DNA of 64,000 nt. Source: Verrucomicrobiota bacterium. GTDB lineage: Bacteria; Verrucomicrobiota; Verrucomicrobiia; Opitutales; Opitutaceae. A program made the position numbers and the translations under genes. The number at the start of each line of letters is the position of its first letter. Positions within the stretch are counted from its first letter, which is position 1. Shown here in pieces: positions 15,879-24,684 of the stretch. The notes beneath the pieces are model-generated. The model did not search any database and was not told where the DNA came from. It saw only the letters and a list, made by a program, of their open reading frames with translations. The stretch covers positions 1 to 64,000 of the forward strand of contig JACTNC010000017.1 in assembly GCA_014584295.1 (NCBI GenBank), read 5' to 3'.

Positions 15879-17134
15879 GGTTTGGTGGAGAGCACTTTCA
15901 GGAGTTGCGCTGCGCGCTCCTGCGTATTGCTCGCTCGTGCTTCCGAATACGTTGGCAGCAGTGCCGGAAACTCTTGGAAGTCTATCTGAATCAAGTCGAG
16001 AGGAGCGCCCGACGTGTGCAGCCTGTAAAGAGTGTCCCATGCCTTGCCCGACGCGAGTTTGGCTTCTGGCGAGTAATCCACTACCAGAAGTTTGAAATTC
16101 GGATTGGTGGCCAGCGCGTGATAGATGGGCTGGTTGAGGTGGTGGTCGTTGAAGCCAAACCCGACGAGGATGAGCGCAGTGTCTTTTTCTCTCAGCGCCA
16201 TCTGAAAGCGGGACATCATTTCCAAGAAAGGCTGCTCGAATGACAGCGCGAACTTTTCGTCACGTGGATAAATCAGGTAAGGCGTTTTCGTGTCTGGGTC
16301 TCGCACGATGCCGTCCGAGGAGCGATGCCAGTCCACCGAGCCGTGCAGTTTGTAGAGATGGAAAACGGATTCGAGATAATCGGGCGCACCATCCTTGGTG
16401 CTCCGACGAACAAAATCGTAATCAAACCAGCGCCCATCGAAGGTTCGCGGCGTTATCAGATCGAACCCGTCCAGAATTGGCATTCGTCGCTCCTTCGCGG
16501 CGAGTTCGAGGCAGGCGTCGTAGTTGGTAGTGAAGATGCGAGTGCGGGGAAGATCCTGGCGGCGCGGAACTACACGGGACAGCAGGGTCAGGTGCGGTGC
16601 GATGGTTTCGATGGGCGTCTGCTTAGTCCCCTTCACCTTCTCCCATGCTTCGACCTTTCGACACCTATCGCGGATGATGCCTTCGACAGCCACGACGAAG
16701 TCTTTATGTTTTTTCGCCTTCGCCGTCTCAACAAACGCTTGAGCCCCCTGACAACGACTGAGCAATGCTTCAATGTCCTTCTTGTCCTTGGGATGGCCCA
16801 CGGCATCGCACACCTCCTCGAAGACAGCTTTCTGTGCTTCAGCCGCTTCATCCCACAACGCAGTCATCGAAGGCCCGCCGACCGCCACCGACGCACCCGA
16901 GCCAACGAGAAGGAGGAGATTATGTGACAACAACAAACTGCCGAGTCGCTCCCGAAGCATCTGGCCCGTTTGTTCGGCTGCTTTCATGGCTTCCCCATCT
17001 TCAGCGGCTTTGAGCGGTCGCCACACGGTTTCGTTTTGGAAGAGGCATTTCTGCACCGGTGCGGGTGCAACTGCGCCGCATGCTGGTGGTGCTGCTGGTC
17101 GAGGAGGCGGGCTGGATGGGGTTGGCGTGCTCAT
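15875..17134 (-). CDS. SIR2-family NADase of a SIR2-HerA defence pair
   Basis: A 419-aa protein. The SIR2 fold is marked by LLLVGSGAS at 75-82, IFTTNYDACLE near 200-210, the catalytic-His motif KLHGSVDWH at 252-260, and LILVGFGFNDHHLN near the end. Such bacterial SIR2 proteins consume NAD+ as an abortive-infection effector when paired with HerA. The first ~30 residues are Pro/Ala-rich and may not be part of the fold; an internal ATG at about residue 50 is possible. The gene begins 4 bp after the hsdS stop and overlaps herA by 4 bp, so it sits inside the hsdMS-R operon rather than beside it. Confidence 0.85.
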   Translation of the reverse strand: MSTPTPSSPPPRPAAPPACGAVAPAPVQKCLFQNETVWRPLKAAEDGEAMKAAEQTGQMLRERLGSLLLSHNLLLLVGSGASVAVGGPSMTALWDEAAEAQKAVFEEVCDAVGHPKDKKDIEALLSRCQGAQAFVETAKAKKHKDFVVAVEGIIRDRCRKVEAWEKVKGTKQTPIETIAPHLTLLSRVVPRRQDLPRTRIFTTNYDACLELAAKERRMPILDGFDLITPRTFDGRWFDYDFVRRSTKDGAPDYLESVFHLYKLHGSVDWHRSSDGIVRDPDTKTPYLIYPRDEKFALSFEQPFLEMMSRFQMALREKDTALILVGFGFNDHHLNQPIYHALATNPNFKLLVVDYSPEAKLASGKAWDTLYRLHTSGAPLDLIQIDFQEFPALLPTYSEARASNTQERAAQLLKVLSTKP

Positions 17135-17138
17135 AGCT

Positions 17139-18416
17139 CTAATTTTCCTTGAGTTTTACCTGCGCCGACAGGAGACGCGTCAGCAGCAGGTCGCGGGTTC
17201 GGCGGAGGTTTTGGATTTGGCGTTGCATGGTGTAGATGAGGCGGAAGCTCGGCGCGACGATGGCGGAGAATTGGTCGAGCAGGTCACGCGGCGGTTGGGC
17301 GATTTTGAAATCTTCGAAGCACTGCTCCTGCACGCGTTGGCGTCCAGTCGCGCCGGACATGCTCTTAATGGCAACTTCGCGAAACTCATCGCTGCGGGCG
17401 AGGCAATAGACGAACTCCGGAGTGAGTGTTCGCGAGCGGAGGACAATGAACTCGGTCGAGCCGCAGGCGACAGCGTCCGCGTTTGGTAGGCACTGAACGA
17501 AGCCGGTCTTACCGTTTTCCAAGCAGGGCGTGATGCGGGCGAAGAGCGTATCCCCGTTTTGGAACTTCGCGCCGCTATTGCCTGGGCGGGATTCGATGTC
17601 GGAGATAAGCATCGAGTCGTTTGAGAGGCAGCCCATCGGCACGAACGGCTTTTCGCCGTCGCGTGGAACAGGGACCCGCGGGTTGATGTGAATGCATTCT
17701 GGAGCGTGCTTCACCTCCCAACCTTTGGGAATGCCGCCATGCTGCGCCCCCTCATCCCCGGCCCTTCCCCCACTGGGAGAAGGGTGGCCGCCAGGCCGGG
17801 TTGAGGGTTCACTTCCGGGATACCGGAAGTGAATAAACCACTCGCGGTAGAGGGCGCGGGCCATCGCCTCCAGAATCCGGATGCGCCGCTGACTGTTCTC
17901 GATCAGCTCGTCGTAGGCCGACAGGATGCCCGCAATCCGACGTTGTGCTGGCAGCGGGGGAACGTTGACCGGAAAATTTGGAAATGTGATGAGCGGAATG
18001 CGGTCAACGGTCGCGCCCGTCATCATGTTCTTCTTGATGACCTCACGCCATGCGGGCGCAAAGAAGTAGTAGAAGAGGAATCCGGTATCGACCTTCTTTG
18101 GGTCAGTGCGAATCAGCGCCATGCGCCGGCCAAGACAGCCACGGAATCCCTGCGGGATGATTGCGTAGCGGTTGAGAGTTGCTTCGTAGGTGAAGACGAT
18201 GTCGCCCGGCTTCGGTTCTACGCGGCGCGTCCAAGTTGAGTAATCCTCCTCGGCGATGTGCCGAATGTCGGACAAATCGAGATGGCCGTCGTCCGTCACG
18301 TTTTTGATACCGAGAAAAACCGGGCCAGCATCTGAAGGTTTAGGCGTAGCGTGCGGACCATCGTACAGCCCTTCGTAAAGCTCACAGATGGGGACTGTCT
18401 TCCAATTTGCCCGCAT
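17139..18416 (-). CDS. hsdS: Type I restriction-modification specificity subunit (HsdS)
   Basis: A 425-aa protein with two target-recognition domains. The first covers residues about 1-155 (PVFLGIKNV..DLSDIRHI, PGDIVFTYEATL, VNVPPLPAQRRIAGILSAYDELI). The second covers about 230-415 (GWEVKHAPECIHINPR, NGDTLFARITPCLENGKTGF, AQPPRDLLDQFSAIV). Each is followed by a coiled-coil helix as expected (IENSQRRIRILEAMARALYREWF; QRQIQNLRRTRDLLLTRLLS). It dictates the DNA sequence recognised by HsdM and HsdR. A 60-bp palindromic repeat (17748-17807) is inserted in frame after the first conserved helix (PSTRPGGHPSPSGGRAGDEG), exactly between the two half-specificity modules. The target sequence cannot be read from the protein. 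Confidence 0.92.
   Translation of the reverse strand: MRANWKTVPICELYEGLYDGPHATPKPSDAGPVFLGIKNVTDDGHLDLSDIRHIAEEDYSTWTRRVEPKPGDIVFTYEATLNRYAIIPQGFRGCLGRRMALIRTDPKKVDTGFLFYYFFAPAWREVIKKNMMTGATVDRIPLITFPNFPVNVPPLPAQRRIAGILSAYDELIENSQRRIRILEAMARALYREWFIHFRYPGSEPSTRPGGHPSPSGGRAGDEGAQHGGIPKGWEVKHAPECIHINPRVPVPRDGEKPFVPMGCLSNDSMLISDIESRPGNSGAKFQNGDTLFARITPCLENGKTGFVQCLPNADAVACGSTEFIVLRSRTLTPEFVYCLARSDEFREVAIKSMSGATGRQRVQEQCFEDFKIAQPPRDLLDQFSAIVAPSFRLIYTMQRQIQNLRRTRDLLLTRLLSAQVKLKEN
17748..17807. repeat. long-form palindromic repeat in hsdS
   Basis: CCCTCATCCCCGGCCCTTCC..CCACTGGGAGAAGGG then TGGCCGCCAGGCCGGGTTGAGGG. Sits at the junction of the two HsdS half-modules. Confidence 0.85.
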
Positions 18417-18419
18417 TGC

Positions 18420-18539
18420 TCAGTCCTCCAGAAGCTCCGCCACGTTGTCGGCGATGGTTTGTTCATGCGGCTCAGCCGCACCCTCATTCCCGGCCCTTCT
18501 CCCAGAGGTAGAAGGGAGATTTGTGAATTGCGTGTTCAT
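18420..18539 (-). CDS. 39-aa ORF between hsdM and hsdS, C-terminus resembles HsdM C-terminus
   Basis: The ATG at 18539 overlaps the hsdM stop as ATGA, and the stop at 18420 lies 3 bp before the hsdS start, so it is tightly packed in the operon. The product is MNTQFTN, then a repeat-derived segment ([12 protein letters not shown]), then [14 protein letters not shown]. The last 14 residues resemble the HsdM end [14 protein letters not shown] (9 of 14 identical). It is most simply a duplicated hsdM tail caught between two copies during repeat insertion. Whether the peptide is made is unknown. Confidence 0.5.
   Translation of the reverse strand: MNTQFTNLPSTSGRRAGNEGAAEPHEQTIADNVAELLED
18481..18517. 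repeat. palindromic repeat unit in the hsdM-hsdS junction ORF
   Basis: CCCTCATTCCCGGCCCTTCT..CCAGAGGTAGAAGGG, translating as [12 protein letters not shown] in the 39-aa ORF. Confidence 0.8.
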
Positions 18540-20608
18540 GTTTCGAGAATCTCGGCGACGTTCTGCGCAATTGTCCTTTCCAACTCCCGTGCTTGGGCGT
18601 TCAAGGTTTCGAGTTCCTCGTTCAGGGTTTCGAGTTGTTCCTTGAAGTCCTCGTCGCTCACGGCTTCGCCCGGGGCGACGCCCACATATCGCCCTGGATT
18701 CAGACTCCATCCCTGGGCCTCAATCTCTTTCAGCGTCGCCGCCTTGCAGAGGCCCGGGATGTCGCGATACCGGGCAGCACCCTCATCCCCAGCCCTTCTC
18801 CCAGCGGGAGAAGGGAGATTGGCAGCGGCGGGCCTTCTCCCAGTGGGAGGAGGGAGATTGGTGGAGGCGGACCCGCTCCCGGTGGGAGAAGGGTGGCTGG
18901 CAGGCTGGGTTGAGGGGGGGGCGGCGAAGACTTCGAGCAGCTTCGCTTTGGCTTCGTCGCCACCGAGGGTGAAGTCGGGTTCTTCACCGCGATAGAGGCG
19001 GACGAGGTTGGCGAGGAAGCCGATTTGAGCGGGCGTCCAGTCGCGGTGCGCGCGGTCGATCTGCCGGTAGATGTGGCGGGCGTCTATAAACAGGACCGTG
19101 TTGGCCCGGTCCTGTTTACCCTCATCCCCGGCCCTTCTCCCAGAGGGAGAAGGGGGATCGGCGGCGGCGGACCCTCTTTCAGTGGGAGAGGGTTGGGGTG
19201 AGGGTGGCGGAAGCGCAGCTTTCGCCTTATCAAAGAACCACAACGTGCAAGGCAGCGTCACCGTATAAAACATATTCGGGCCGACGGCGACCATCACGTC
19301 CACGGCGCGGCTTTCGATGAGTTTCTGTCGGATCTCCTGCTCAGAGGAGCGGGCGTCGGAGGCGGAATTGGCCATGACGAATCCGGCGCGGCCTTTGGCG
19401 TTGAGCGAGGAGTAGAAGAGCTGGATCCAGAGGTAATTCGCGTTGTCCGTCTTCGGCAGGCCAAAGGGGAAACGGCGCGCCGGGCCGACGGCGTCCTTCA
19501 GACGTTCCTTGTCGACCGCGTTCACGTTGAAGGGTGGATTGGCAAGCACGAAGTCAAACCTGCCGGTTTGCTTTCGTGAACCCTCATCCCCGTCCCTTCT
19601 CCCAGTGGGAGAAGGGTGGCCGGCAGGCCGGGTTGAGGGTTCGATGCCTGCCCCGCAGGCATCGAATGGGTCGTCGTAGTAGCTGTTGATCTGGCCGCCG
19701 TGGCGGATGTCGCCTTCGAGGCCATGCACCGCCAGATTCATCCGGCACAGCCTCCCCGTCTCGTCGGTTTTTTCTACTCCGTGAATTGAAAGCTCGCGTG
19801 CGGGGTCGCCGCTGTAATCTGGTGGTGAACCCTCACTCCCAGCCTTTCTCCCACTGGGAGAAGGGTGGCCCACAGGCCGGGTTGAGGGCGGCGAAGCCTT
19901 ATGCTCTGAAACAAATCTCGCCGATTGCACGAACATACCGCCCGAGCCGCAAGCCGGGTCGAGGATGCGCCCGTGGTAGGGCTCGATGATTTCGGTGAGG
20001 AGGCGGACGATGCAGGACGGGGTGTAGAACTCGCCGCCTTTCTGGCCCTCGGTGCGGGCAAATTCACCGAGGAAGTATTCGTAGATGCGCCCGAAGGCGT
20101 CGTAGTCCACGGTGGAGGGGATCTCGGAGACCTTTTTCAGCAGTTCCTTGAGGAGGGTGCTGGTGAAGAGATTGTAGGTCTTGGGCAGGACGCCGGCGAG
20201 CTGCGGGTTGTGCTTCTCGATGTCGCGCATCGCTTCGTTGACCTTCGCACCGATGTCCGCTGCCTCGGGGAGGTTGAGCAGGAAGTCAAACCGGGCATGC
20301 GGCGGCAGGAACAGGACGCCGGCAGCGTGGTAAGCCTCCGGTTGGTCAACGCGGGAGCCGCGTCGTGAGGGAACCGCCGCACCCTCACCCCCGGCCCCTC
20401 TCCCAGAGGGAGAGGGGAGTTCGAGCTTGGCGCGGTGTTGCGCGAAGCGCACTTCGGCAAAGCGGAGGAAGATGATGCCGAGGATGGGCCCGGAGTATTC
20501 CTGGGCCTTCAGGCTGGAATTGGCGCGAAATTGACCAGCGCTGTCCCAGAGCCGCTTTTCCAGCGTCCCGGTGAGAGAGTCTTTTTCAGAAGGAGCGATC
20601 CATTGCAT
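18536..20608 (-). CDS. hsdM: Type I restriction-modification methyltransferase subunit (HsdM) with five repeat insertions
   Basis: A 690-aa N6-adenine methyltransferase, around 150 residues longer than relatives of this clade. The helical N-terminal domain ([19 protein letters not shown]) leads to [12 protein letters not shown], motif I DPACGSGG at 217-224 and motif IV NPPF at 357-360, then GRAGFVMAN and the C-terminal coiled coil. The extra length is repeat translation at five sites ([52 protein letters not shown]; and two multi-unit sites near 480-515 and 585-630). All are in frame and fall in surface or linker regions, none in a motif. I chose the ATG at 20608 ([20 protein letters not shown]) because homology begins there. 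First gene of the operon; repeat copy B lies 144 bp upstream. Confidence 0.92.
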   Translation of the reverse strand: MQWIAPSEKDSLTGTLEKRLWDSAGQFRANSSLKAQEYSGPILGIIFLRFAEVRFAQHRAKLELPSPSGRGAGGEGAAVPSRRGSRVDQPEAYHAAGVLFLPPHARFDFLLNLPEAADIGAKVNEAMRDIEKHNPQLAGVLPKTYNLFTSTLLKELLKKVSEIPSTVDYDAFGRIYEYFLGEFARTEGQKGGEFYTPSCIVRLLTEIIEPYHGRILDPACGSGGMFVQSARFVSEHKASPPSTRPVGHPSPSGRKAGSEGSPPDYSGDPARELSIHGVEKTDETGRLCRMNLAVHGLEGDIRHGGQINSYYDDPFDACGAGIEPSTRPAGHPSPTGRRDGDEGSRKQTGRFDFVLANPPFNVNAVDKERLKDAVGPARRFPFGLPKTDNANYLWIQLFYSSLNAKGRAGFVMANSASDARSSEQEIRQKLIESRAVDVMVAVGPNMFYTVTLPCTLWFFDKAKAALPPPSPQPSPTERGSAAADPPSPSGRRAGDEGKQDRANTVLFIDARHIYRQIDRAHRDWTPAQIGFLANLVRLYRGEEPDFTLGGDEAKAKLLEVFAAPPSTQPASHPSPTGSGSASTNLPPPTGRRPAAANLPSPAGRRAGDEGAARYRDIPGLCKAATLKEIEAQGWSLNPGRYVGVAPGEAVSDEDFKEQLETLNEELETLNAQARELERTIAQNVAEILET
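18781..18917. repeat. three palindromic repeat units in hsdM (C-terminal site)
   Basis: Three successive units, each with CTTCTCCCAG(C/T)GGGAG(A/G)AGGG or a variant, ending in the long-form tail GGGTTGAGGG. Translate as [17 protein letters not shown] and [12 protein letters not shown]. Confidence 0.85.
19119..19204. repeat. two palindromic repeat units in hsdM
   Basis: Begins CCCTCATCCCCGGCCCTTCT and ends GGTTGGGGTGAGGG. Translates as [11 protein letters not shown] and [12 protein letters not shown]. Confidence 0.85.
19581..19639. repeat. long-form palindromic repeat in hsdM before the NPPF motif
   Basis: CCCTCATCCCCGTCCCTTCT.. CCAGTGGGAGAAGGG then TGGCCGGCAGGCCGGGTTGAGGG. Translates as [20 protein letters not shown]. 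Confidence 0.85.
19830..19888. repeat. long-form palindromic repeat in hsdM after motif I
   Basis: CCCTCACTCCCAGCCTTTCT.. CCACTGGGAGAAGGG then TGGCCCACAGGCCGGGTTGAGGG. Translates as [20 protein letters not shown]. Confidence 0.85.
20382..20417. repeat. short-form palindromic repeat in the hsdM N-terminal part
   Basis: CCCTCACCCCCGGCCCCTCT.. CCAGAGGGAGAGGGG. Translates as [12 protein letters not shown]. Confidence 0.85.
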
Positions 20609-20751
20609 AGGGGCCGTGCAAAACGGCCACCCTGAGATGCCGCGCAAGCGTCGATTAGCCAAGCCACAAGTCTGGTAGGCAATATGACGCAAGCCACCGG
20701 GAACTGGGCCGATTCTCGTCCATTGCCATGTGACGATTTAATCCTACACAA

Positions 20752-20914
20752 CGCAATTTGATCCAACAACAGATTGAATAGGCTGCACAGATACAGAACG
20801 TTAAGTCACGTCGGCGCGTTCTCCACTCATTCATCCACGTATTTAGTTTGTGGATGCACATGACCCTCTGCAATTCCGTGCAATCTGTGTAATCTGTGGT
20901 TTCAACTGCGTTTT
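20752..20914 (-). repeat. 163-bp inverted-repeat copy B (mate of 6665-6827)
   Basis: Its reverse complement matches copy A over the same length with about 20 mismatches and no gap. It lies between the tRNA-Ile 3' end (14 bp away) and the hsdM start (144 bp away), so transcripts entering from the tRNA side would cross it before hsdM. Confidence 0.85.
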
Positions 20915-20927
20915 TTAGGTTGGAAAT

Positions 20928-21235
20928 TGGTGGGCCCACCGGGATTCGAACCCAGAACCAAGGGATTCAAGTTGGTGCGTCTTTCGACGCTCCTCGGACT
21001 ATGTCTTCACCCGCGTCGTGCGACGGGAGGGTGACGGGAGCGGTTGCGGTGATTAAGGAGGCTGAACTCCTCCGCTAGTCTCTACACCTTCCGATGGTGT
21101 ACCATCGGCTCGGCTCGGCGTTGCCATGCGTTTCCGCGAAGGTTTCTCCGAGTTTCCCCGTATCCCAACCGCAGCTTTCCCGCGGTTGGCACCTGTTTGA
21201 TGAGTCCCCTGCTCTAACCGTTGAGCTATAGGCCC
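20928..21235 (-). tRNA. ileX: tRNA-Ile(CAU) interrupted by a group I intron
   Basis: The 5' exon (21235-21200, 36 nt) starts GGGCCTATAGCTCAACGG and ends in the anticodon CAT. The 3' exon (20967-20928) starts AATCCCTTGG and ends TGGGCCC plus encoded ACCA. Exons fold well: acceptor GGGCCTA with TGGGCCC (one T-G pair), anticodon stem GGGGA/TCCCT with 7-base loop CTCATAA, T stem CTGGG/CCCGG with loop TTCGAAT. Exon sequences match bacterial tRNA-Ile with anticodon CAU, whose C34 is converted to lysidine by TilS so that it reads AUA. The intron sits immediately after the anticodon. Confidence 0.93.
20968..21199 (-). ncRNA. group I self-splicing intron (subgroup IC3-like) in tRNA-Ile(CAU)
   Basis: 232 nt, following a T at the 5' splice site and ending in G (omega-G), as group I introns do. 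Core blocks are visible on the minus strand: GGCAACGCCGAGCC (P3 region, 21110-21130 area), GAAGGTGTAGAGACTAG (P7 5' side, 21075-21091) and ACATAGTCC (P7 3' side, 20996-21004). The insertion site after the anticodon and these core strings match what I know of the well-studied Azoarcus tRNA-Ile intron. It is too short to encode a homing endonuclease. Confidence 0.93.
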
Positions 21236-21420
21236 AGAATAGTGAAAGAACGGTCGACAGGAAAACGGACAGGGAGGCCCATGGCTACACCAAATCCACC
21301 GCCTCCCGATTCGGAGTTTCCTGGTGCTGCAACACGGTGCAGCGGAAGGAAAAGACGGGTTGTGGCAACAAGGACGGGCAGGCGGGGCCGAATCTTCGGC
21401 CCAGTGCAGGGGCCGATCCT

Positions 21421-21768
21421 TCAGGAACTCAGGGTGACCAGCGGAGCGGTTGTCACGTGGCGCGGCGGGATGTCCAGGCGCAGAACCTTGGCCGGCTGGT
21501 TCGATTTTTCCTGAAGGCTGTGTGCAGTGCCTTTGGGAACCAGGAGCGCAGTCTGCGGGTGCAGGTAGGTGCTTACACCTGCGGAGTTGATCATGACCGT
21601 GCCGTCGCAGCCGACATAGATGCGATCATTGGCGCTGTCTGTCTCGTCCGAAATTCCTCCCCCTGGGCTGAAGGCAAGCACGGTGGCGTGGTAGCCCCCC
21701 GATGCCAGGATTTCATGTGCGGTGAATGGCGGAGCTGAGGGTTCGAGAGTTGTGATGAGCGGATTCAT
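21421..21768 (-). CDS. small cupin-domain protein
   Basis: A 115-aa protein from the ATG at 21768 (MNPLITTLEPSAPPF). A single cupin barrel is suggested by GGYHATVLAFSPGGGI, the turn-rich DRIYVGCDGTVMINS and the second-motif text LLVPKGTAHSLQEKS. The second motif has the expected Gly..His, but the usual HxH of motif 1 is not evident, so metal binding is doubtful. Stands alone between the tRNA gene and metY. Substrate unknown. An upstream start at 21819 would add 17 residues of poor character. Confidence 0.65.
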   Translation of the reverse strand: MNPLITTLEPSAPPFTAHEILASGGYHATVLAFSPGGGISDETDSANDRIYVGCDGTVMINSAGVSTYLHPQTALLVPKGTAHSLQEKSNQPAKVLRLDIPPRHVTTAPLVTLSS

Positions 21769-21852
21769 GATTGCGGATGGACTTGGGATTTTGCGTGGAT
21801 TTGGCGCCGTTTCCGCCACGAGGCAGCGAAACAGGCGCCTCGGATTCTTGAA

Positions 21853-21879
21853 AAGGCGACTTCGCAGACGAAGCGCCTT
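21853..21879 (-). terminator. candidate intrinsic terminator downstream of metY
   Basis: Arms AAGGCG-CTTCG and CGAAG-CGCCTT around a CAGA loop with one bulged A, followed on the minus strand by TTTC. It lies about 300 bp past the metY stop, so the assignment is tentative. Confidence 0.4.
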
Positions 21880-21897
21880 GCGTGCCGAGGATTGAAA

Positions 21898-21956
21898 CCG
21901 GCTTCCGACCTTGTCTTGCGGCGCAACTGGCGCGCCGGTTCAGAGGTCGGAGCCGG
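21898..21956. repeat. hairpin with ~13-bp arms downstream of metY
   Basis: Arms CCGGCTTCCGACCTT and AGGTCGGAGCCGG separated by about 31 bases; one base bulged. No T-run follows. Confidence 0.45.
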
Positions 21957-22177
21957 CTGCCTCAGAGTGGGTCACACACCTCCGCGGTATGATGCGGGTG
22001 GAAGGGCATGAAGCTCTGTACATGACGAACAGCGTGTACAATCACCCTGCTACGGAAAGCGACGCTGTCAAACGGCTTTGGCAGATGGCCGTCCCACAGG
22101 CGGCGATGACTTTTCCCAATCCGCACGCCGTGGGCGCCCGTCCAAATGCAGGCGGCCACGGCACTCGAATCAGCGGT

Positions 22178-23551
<1,374 letters not shown>

Positions 23552-23712
23552 TCAGTCTTCATGGAGATACTTGCGGAAAGAACAGGAGACTGAACGAATC
23601 GAGGTGGGTCAACTTGGAAAAAGTATTTAACCCTTGATAGTAAAGAATCAGCTGGGATTGTGATTTCGGCTTTGGCCAATGAAGAGTTTGGTGCATTGAT
23701 CGAACGACACGC

Positions 23713-24564
23713 ATGAAATTCTCCCGTCCTGAGGCCGACATCTACCTGCCAGACCCGTCTGCAAAACCATCGGATGCGCTTGGGCGGGTCACGCACCTCT
23801 GCGTCGCGGCGCATCAGGACGACATTGAGATCATGGCCTTTGAAGGCATCACGTTCTGCCTGGATCATCCCGGGAAGGCGTTCGGCGGCGTGGTGGTCAC
23901 GAATGGCGCGGGTTCGCCGCGCACGGGGAGTTACGCGTCCATGACGGATGCGGAGATGCAGCGAGTGCGTCGCGACGAGCAGCGGCGGGCTGCGGAGATG
24001 GGGCGCTATGCGATCCAGATTCAACTGGCCCACCCCAGCGGCGACGTGAAGACGCGTGGGCATGCCGCGGTCATCGGAGATCTCGTGCAGATTTTCTCGG
24101 GCTGTTCTCCGGAGGTGCTCTATCTGCACCAGCCGGCTGACAAGCATGACACCCACGTGGCGTTGCTGAGACGCTGCCTGGAGGCGTTGCGTTTGATTCC
24201 TTCGGACCGCCGACCCCGACGCGTGCTGGGTTGTGAAGTCTGGCGTGATCTCGACTGGATGGTCGACACGGACAAGGTTGCGCTCGACTCGGGCGGTCAC
24301 CCGGAACTGGCGGGCGAGATCCTCAAGGTCTTTGATTCGCAGGTGAGCGGCGGCAAACGCTACGACCTCGCGACGCTTGGTCGGCGATCTGCCAATGCCA
24401 CGTTTCACACCTCGCACGCGACGGATCGGATGAGTGGCATCACGTGGGCGATGGACCTGACGCCGTTGGTGAAGGATGACAACCTGTCGCTGGAGGAATT
24501 CACCGTTGGCTACATCGACCGGCTGAGGAGTGACGTGGTTCGCCGGCTACGTGCCTTTGGGTGA
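23713..24564 (+). CDS. PIG-L (LmbE-like) family deacetylase
   Basis: A 283-aa protein. The Zn-binding signature of PIG-L de-N-acetylases, AHPDD, appears as AHQDDIE near residues 36-42, followed by VVVTNGAGSPRTG and the Arg-rich helix MQRVRRDEQRRAAEMGRY. The distal His motif is in YLHQPADKHDTHVALLRR. The family removes N-acetyl groups from GlcNAc-type sugars or related thiol precursors. The substitution of Gln for Pro in the first motif is uncommon but leaves both metal-binding residues. Neighbours (MetY, QueE) give no clear pathway. Cytosolic; no signal peptide. Confidence 0.85.
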   Translation: MKFSRPEADIYLPDPSAKPSDALGRVTHLCVAAHQDDIEIMAFEGITFCLDHPGKAFGGVVVTNGAGSPRTGSYASMTDAEMQRVRRDEQRRAAEMGRYAIQIQLAHPSGDVKTRGHAAVIGDLVQIFSGCSPEVLYLHQPADKHDTHVALLRRCLEALRLIPSDRRPRRVLGCEVWRDLDWMVDTDKVALDSGGHPELAGEILKVFDSQVSGGKRYDLATLGRRSANATFHTSHATDRMSGITWAMDLTPLVKDDNLSLEEFTVGYIDRLRSDVVRRLRAFG

Positions 24565-24684
24565 GCAAGGGGTCACCCGGTTGCGTCGAGCCTGCGGATC
24601 ACGGATCTTTGACGTTTGGCGGAAAGAAGCGTTGAACACCGAAAGCCCGATTTTGCCGGTTGGGGGGGAACGACGCGATGAGCG

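Larger units (their letters stand above)
21769..22177. other. intergenic stretch between cupin gene and metY
   Basis: No coding region recognised. It contains two hairpins, listed separately (21853-21879 and 21898-21956). Short open frames in the right half show no recognisable protein. Confidence 0.5.

Noticed and set aside
17748-20417. Repeats in hsd genes as a CRISPR array
   Set aside because: Spacing is irregular (hundreds of bases), units are palindromes of differing length lying inside coding frames, and no cas genes are present.
6665-20914. The 14-kb segment as a complete integrative element
   Set aside because: No integrase, transposase, relaxase or att direct repeat was found; only the inverted repeats and tRNA adjacency support it, so I report those without claiming an element.
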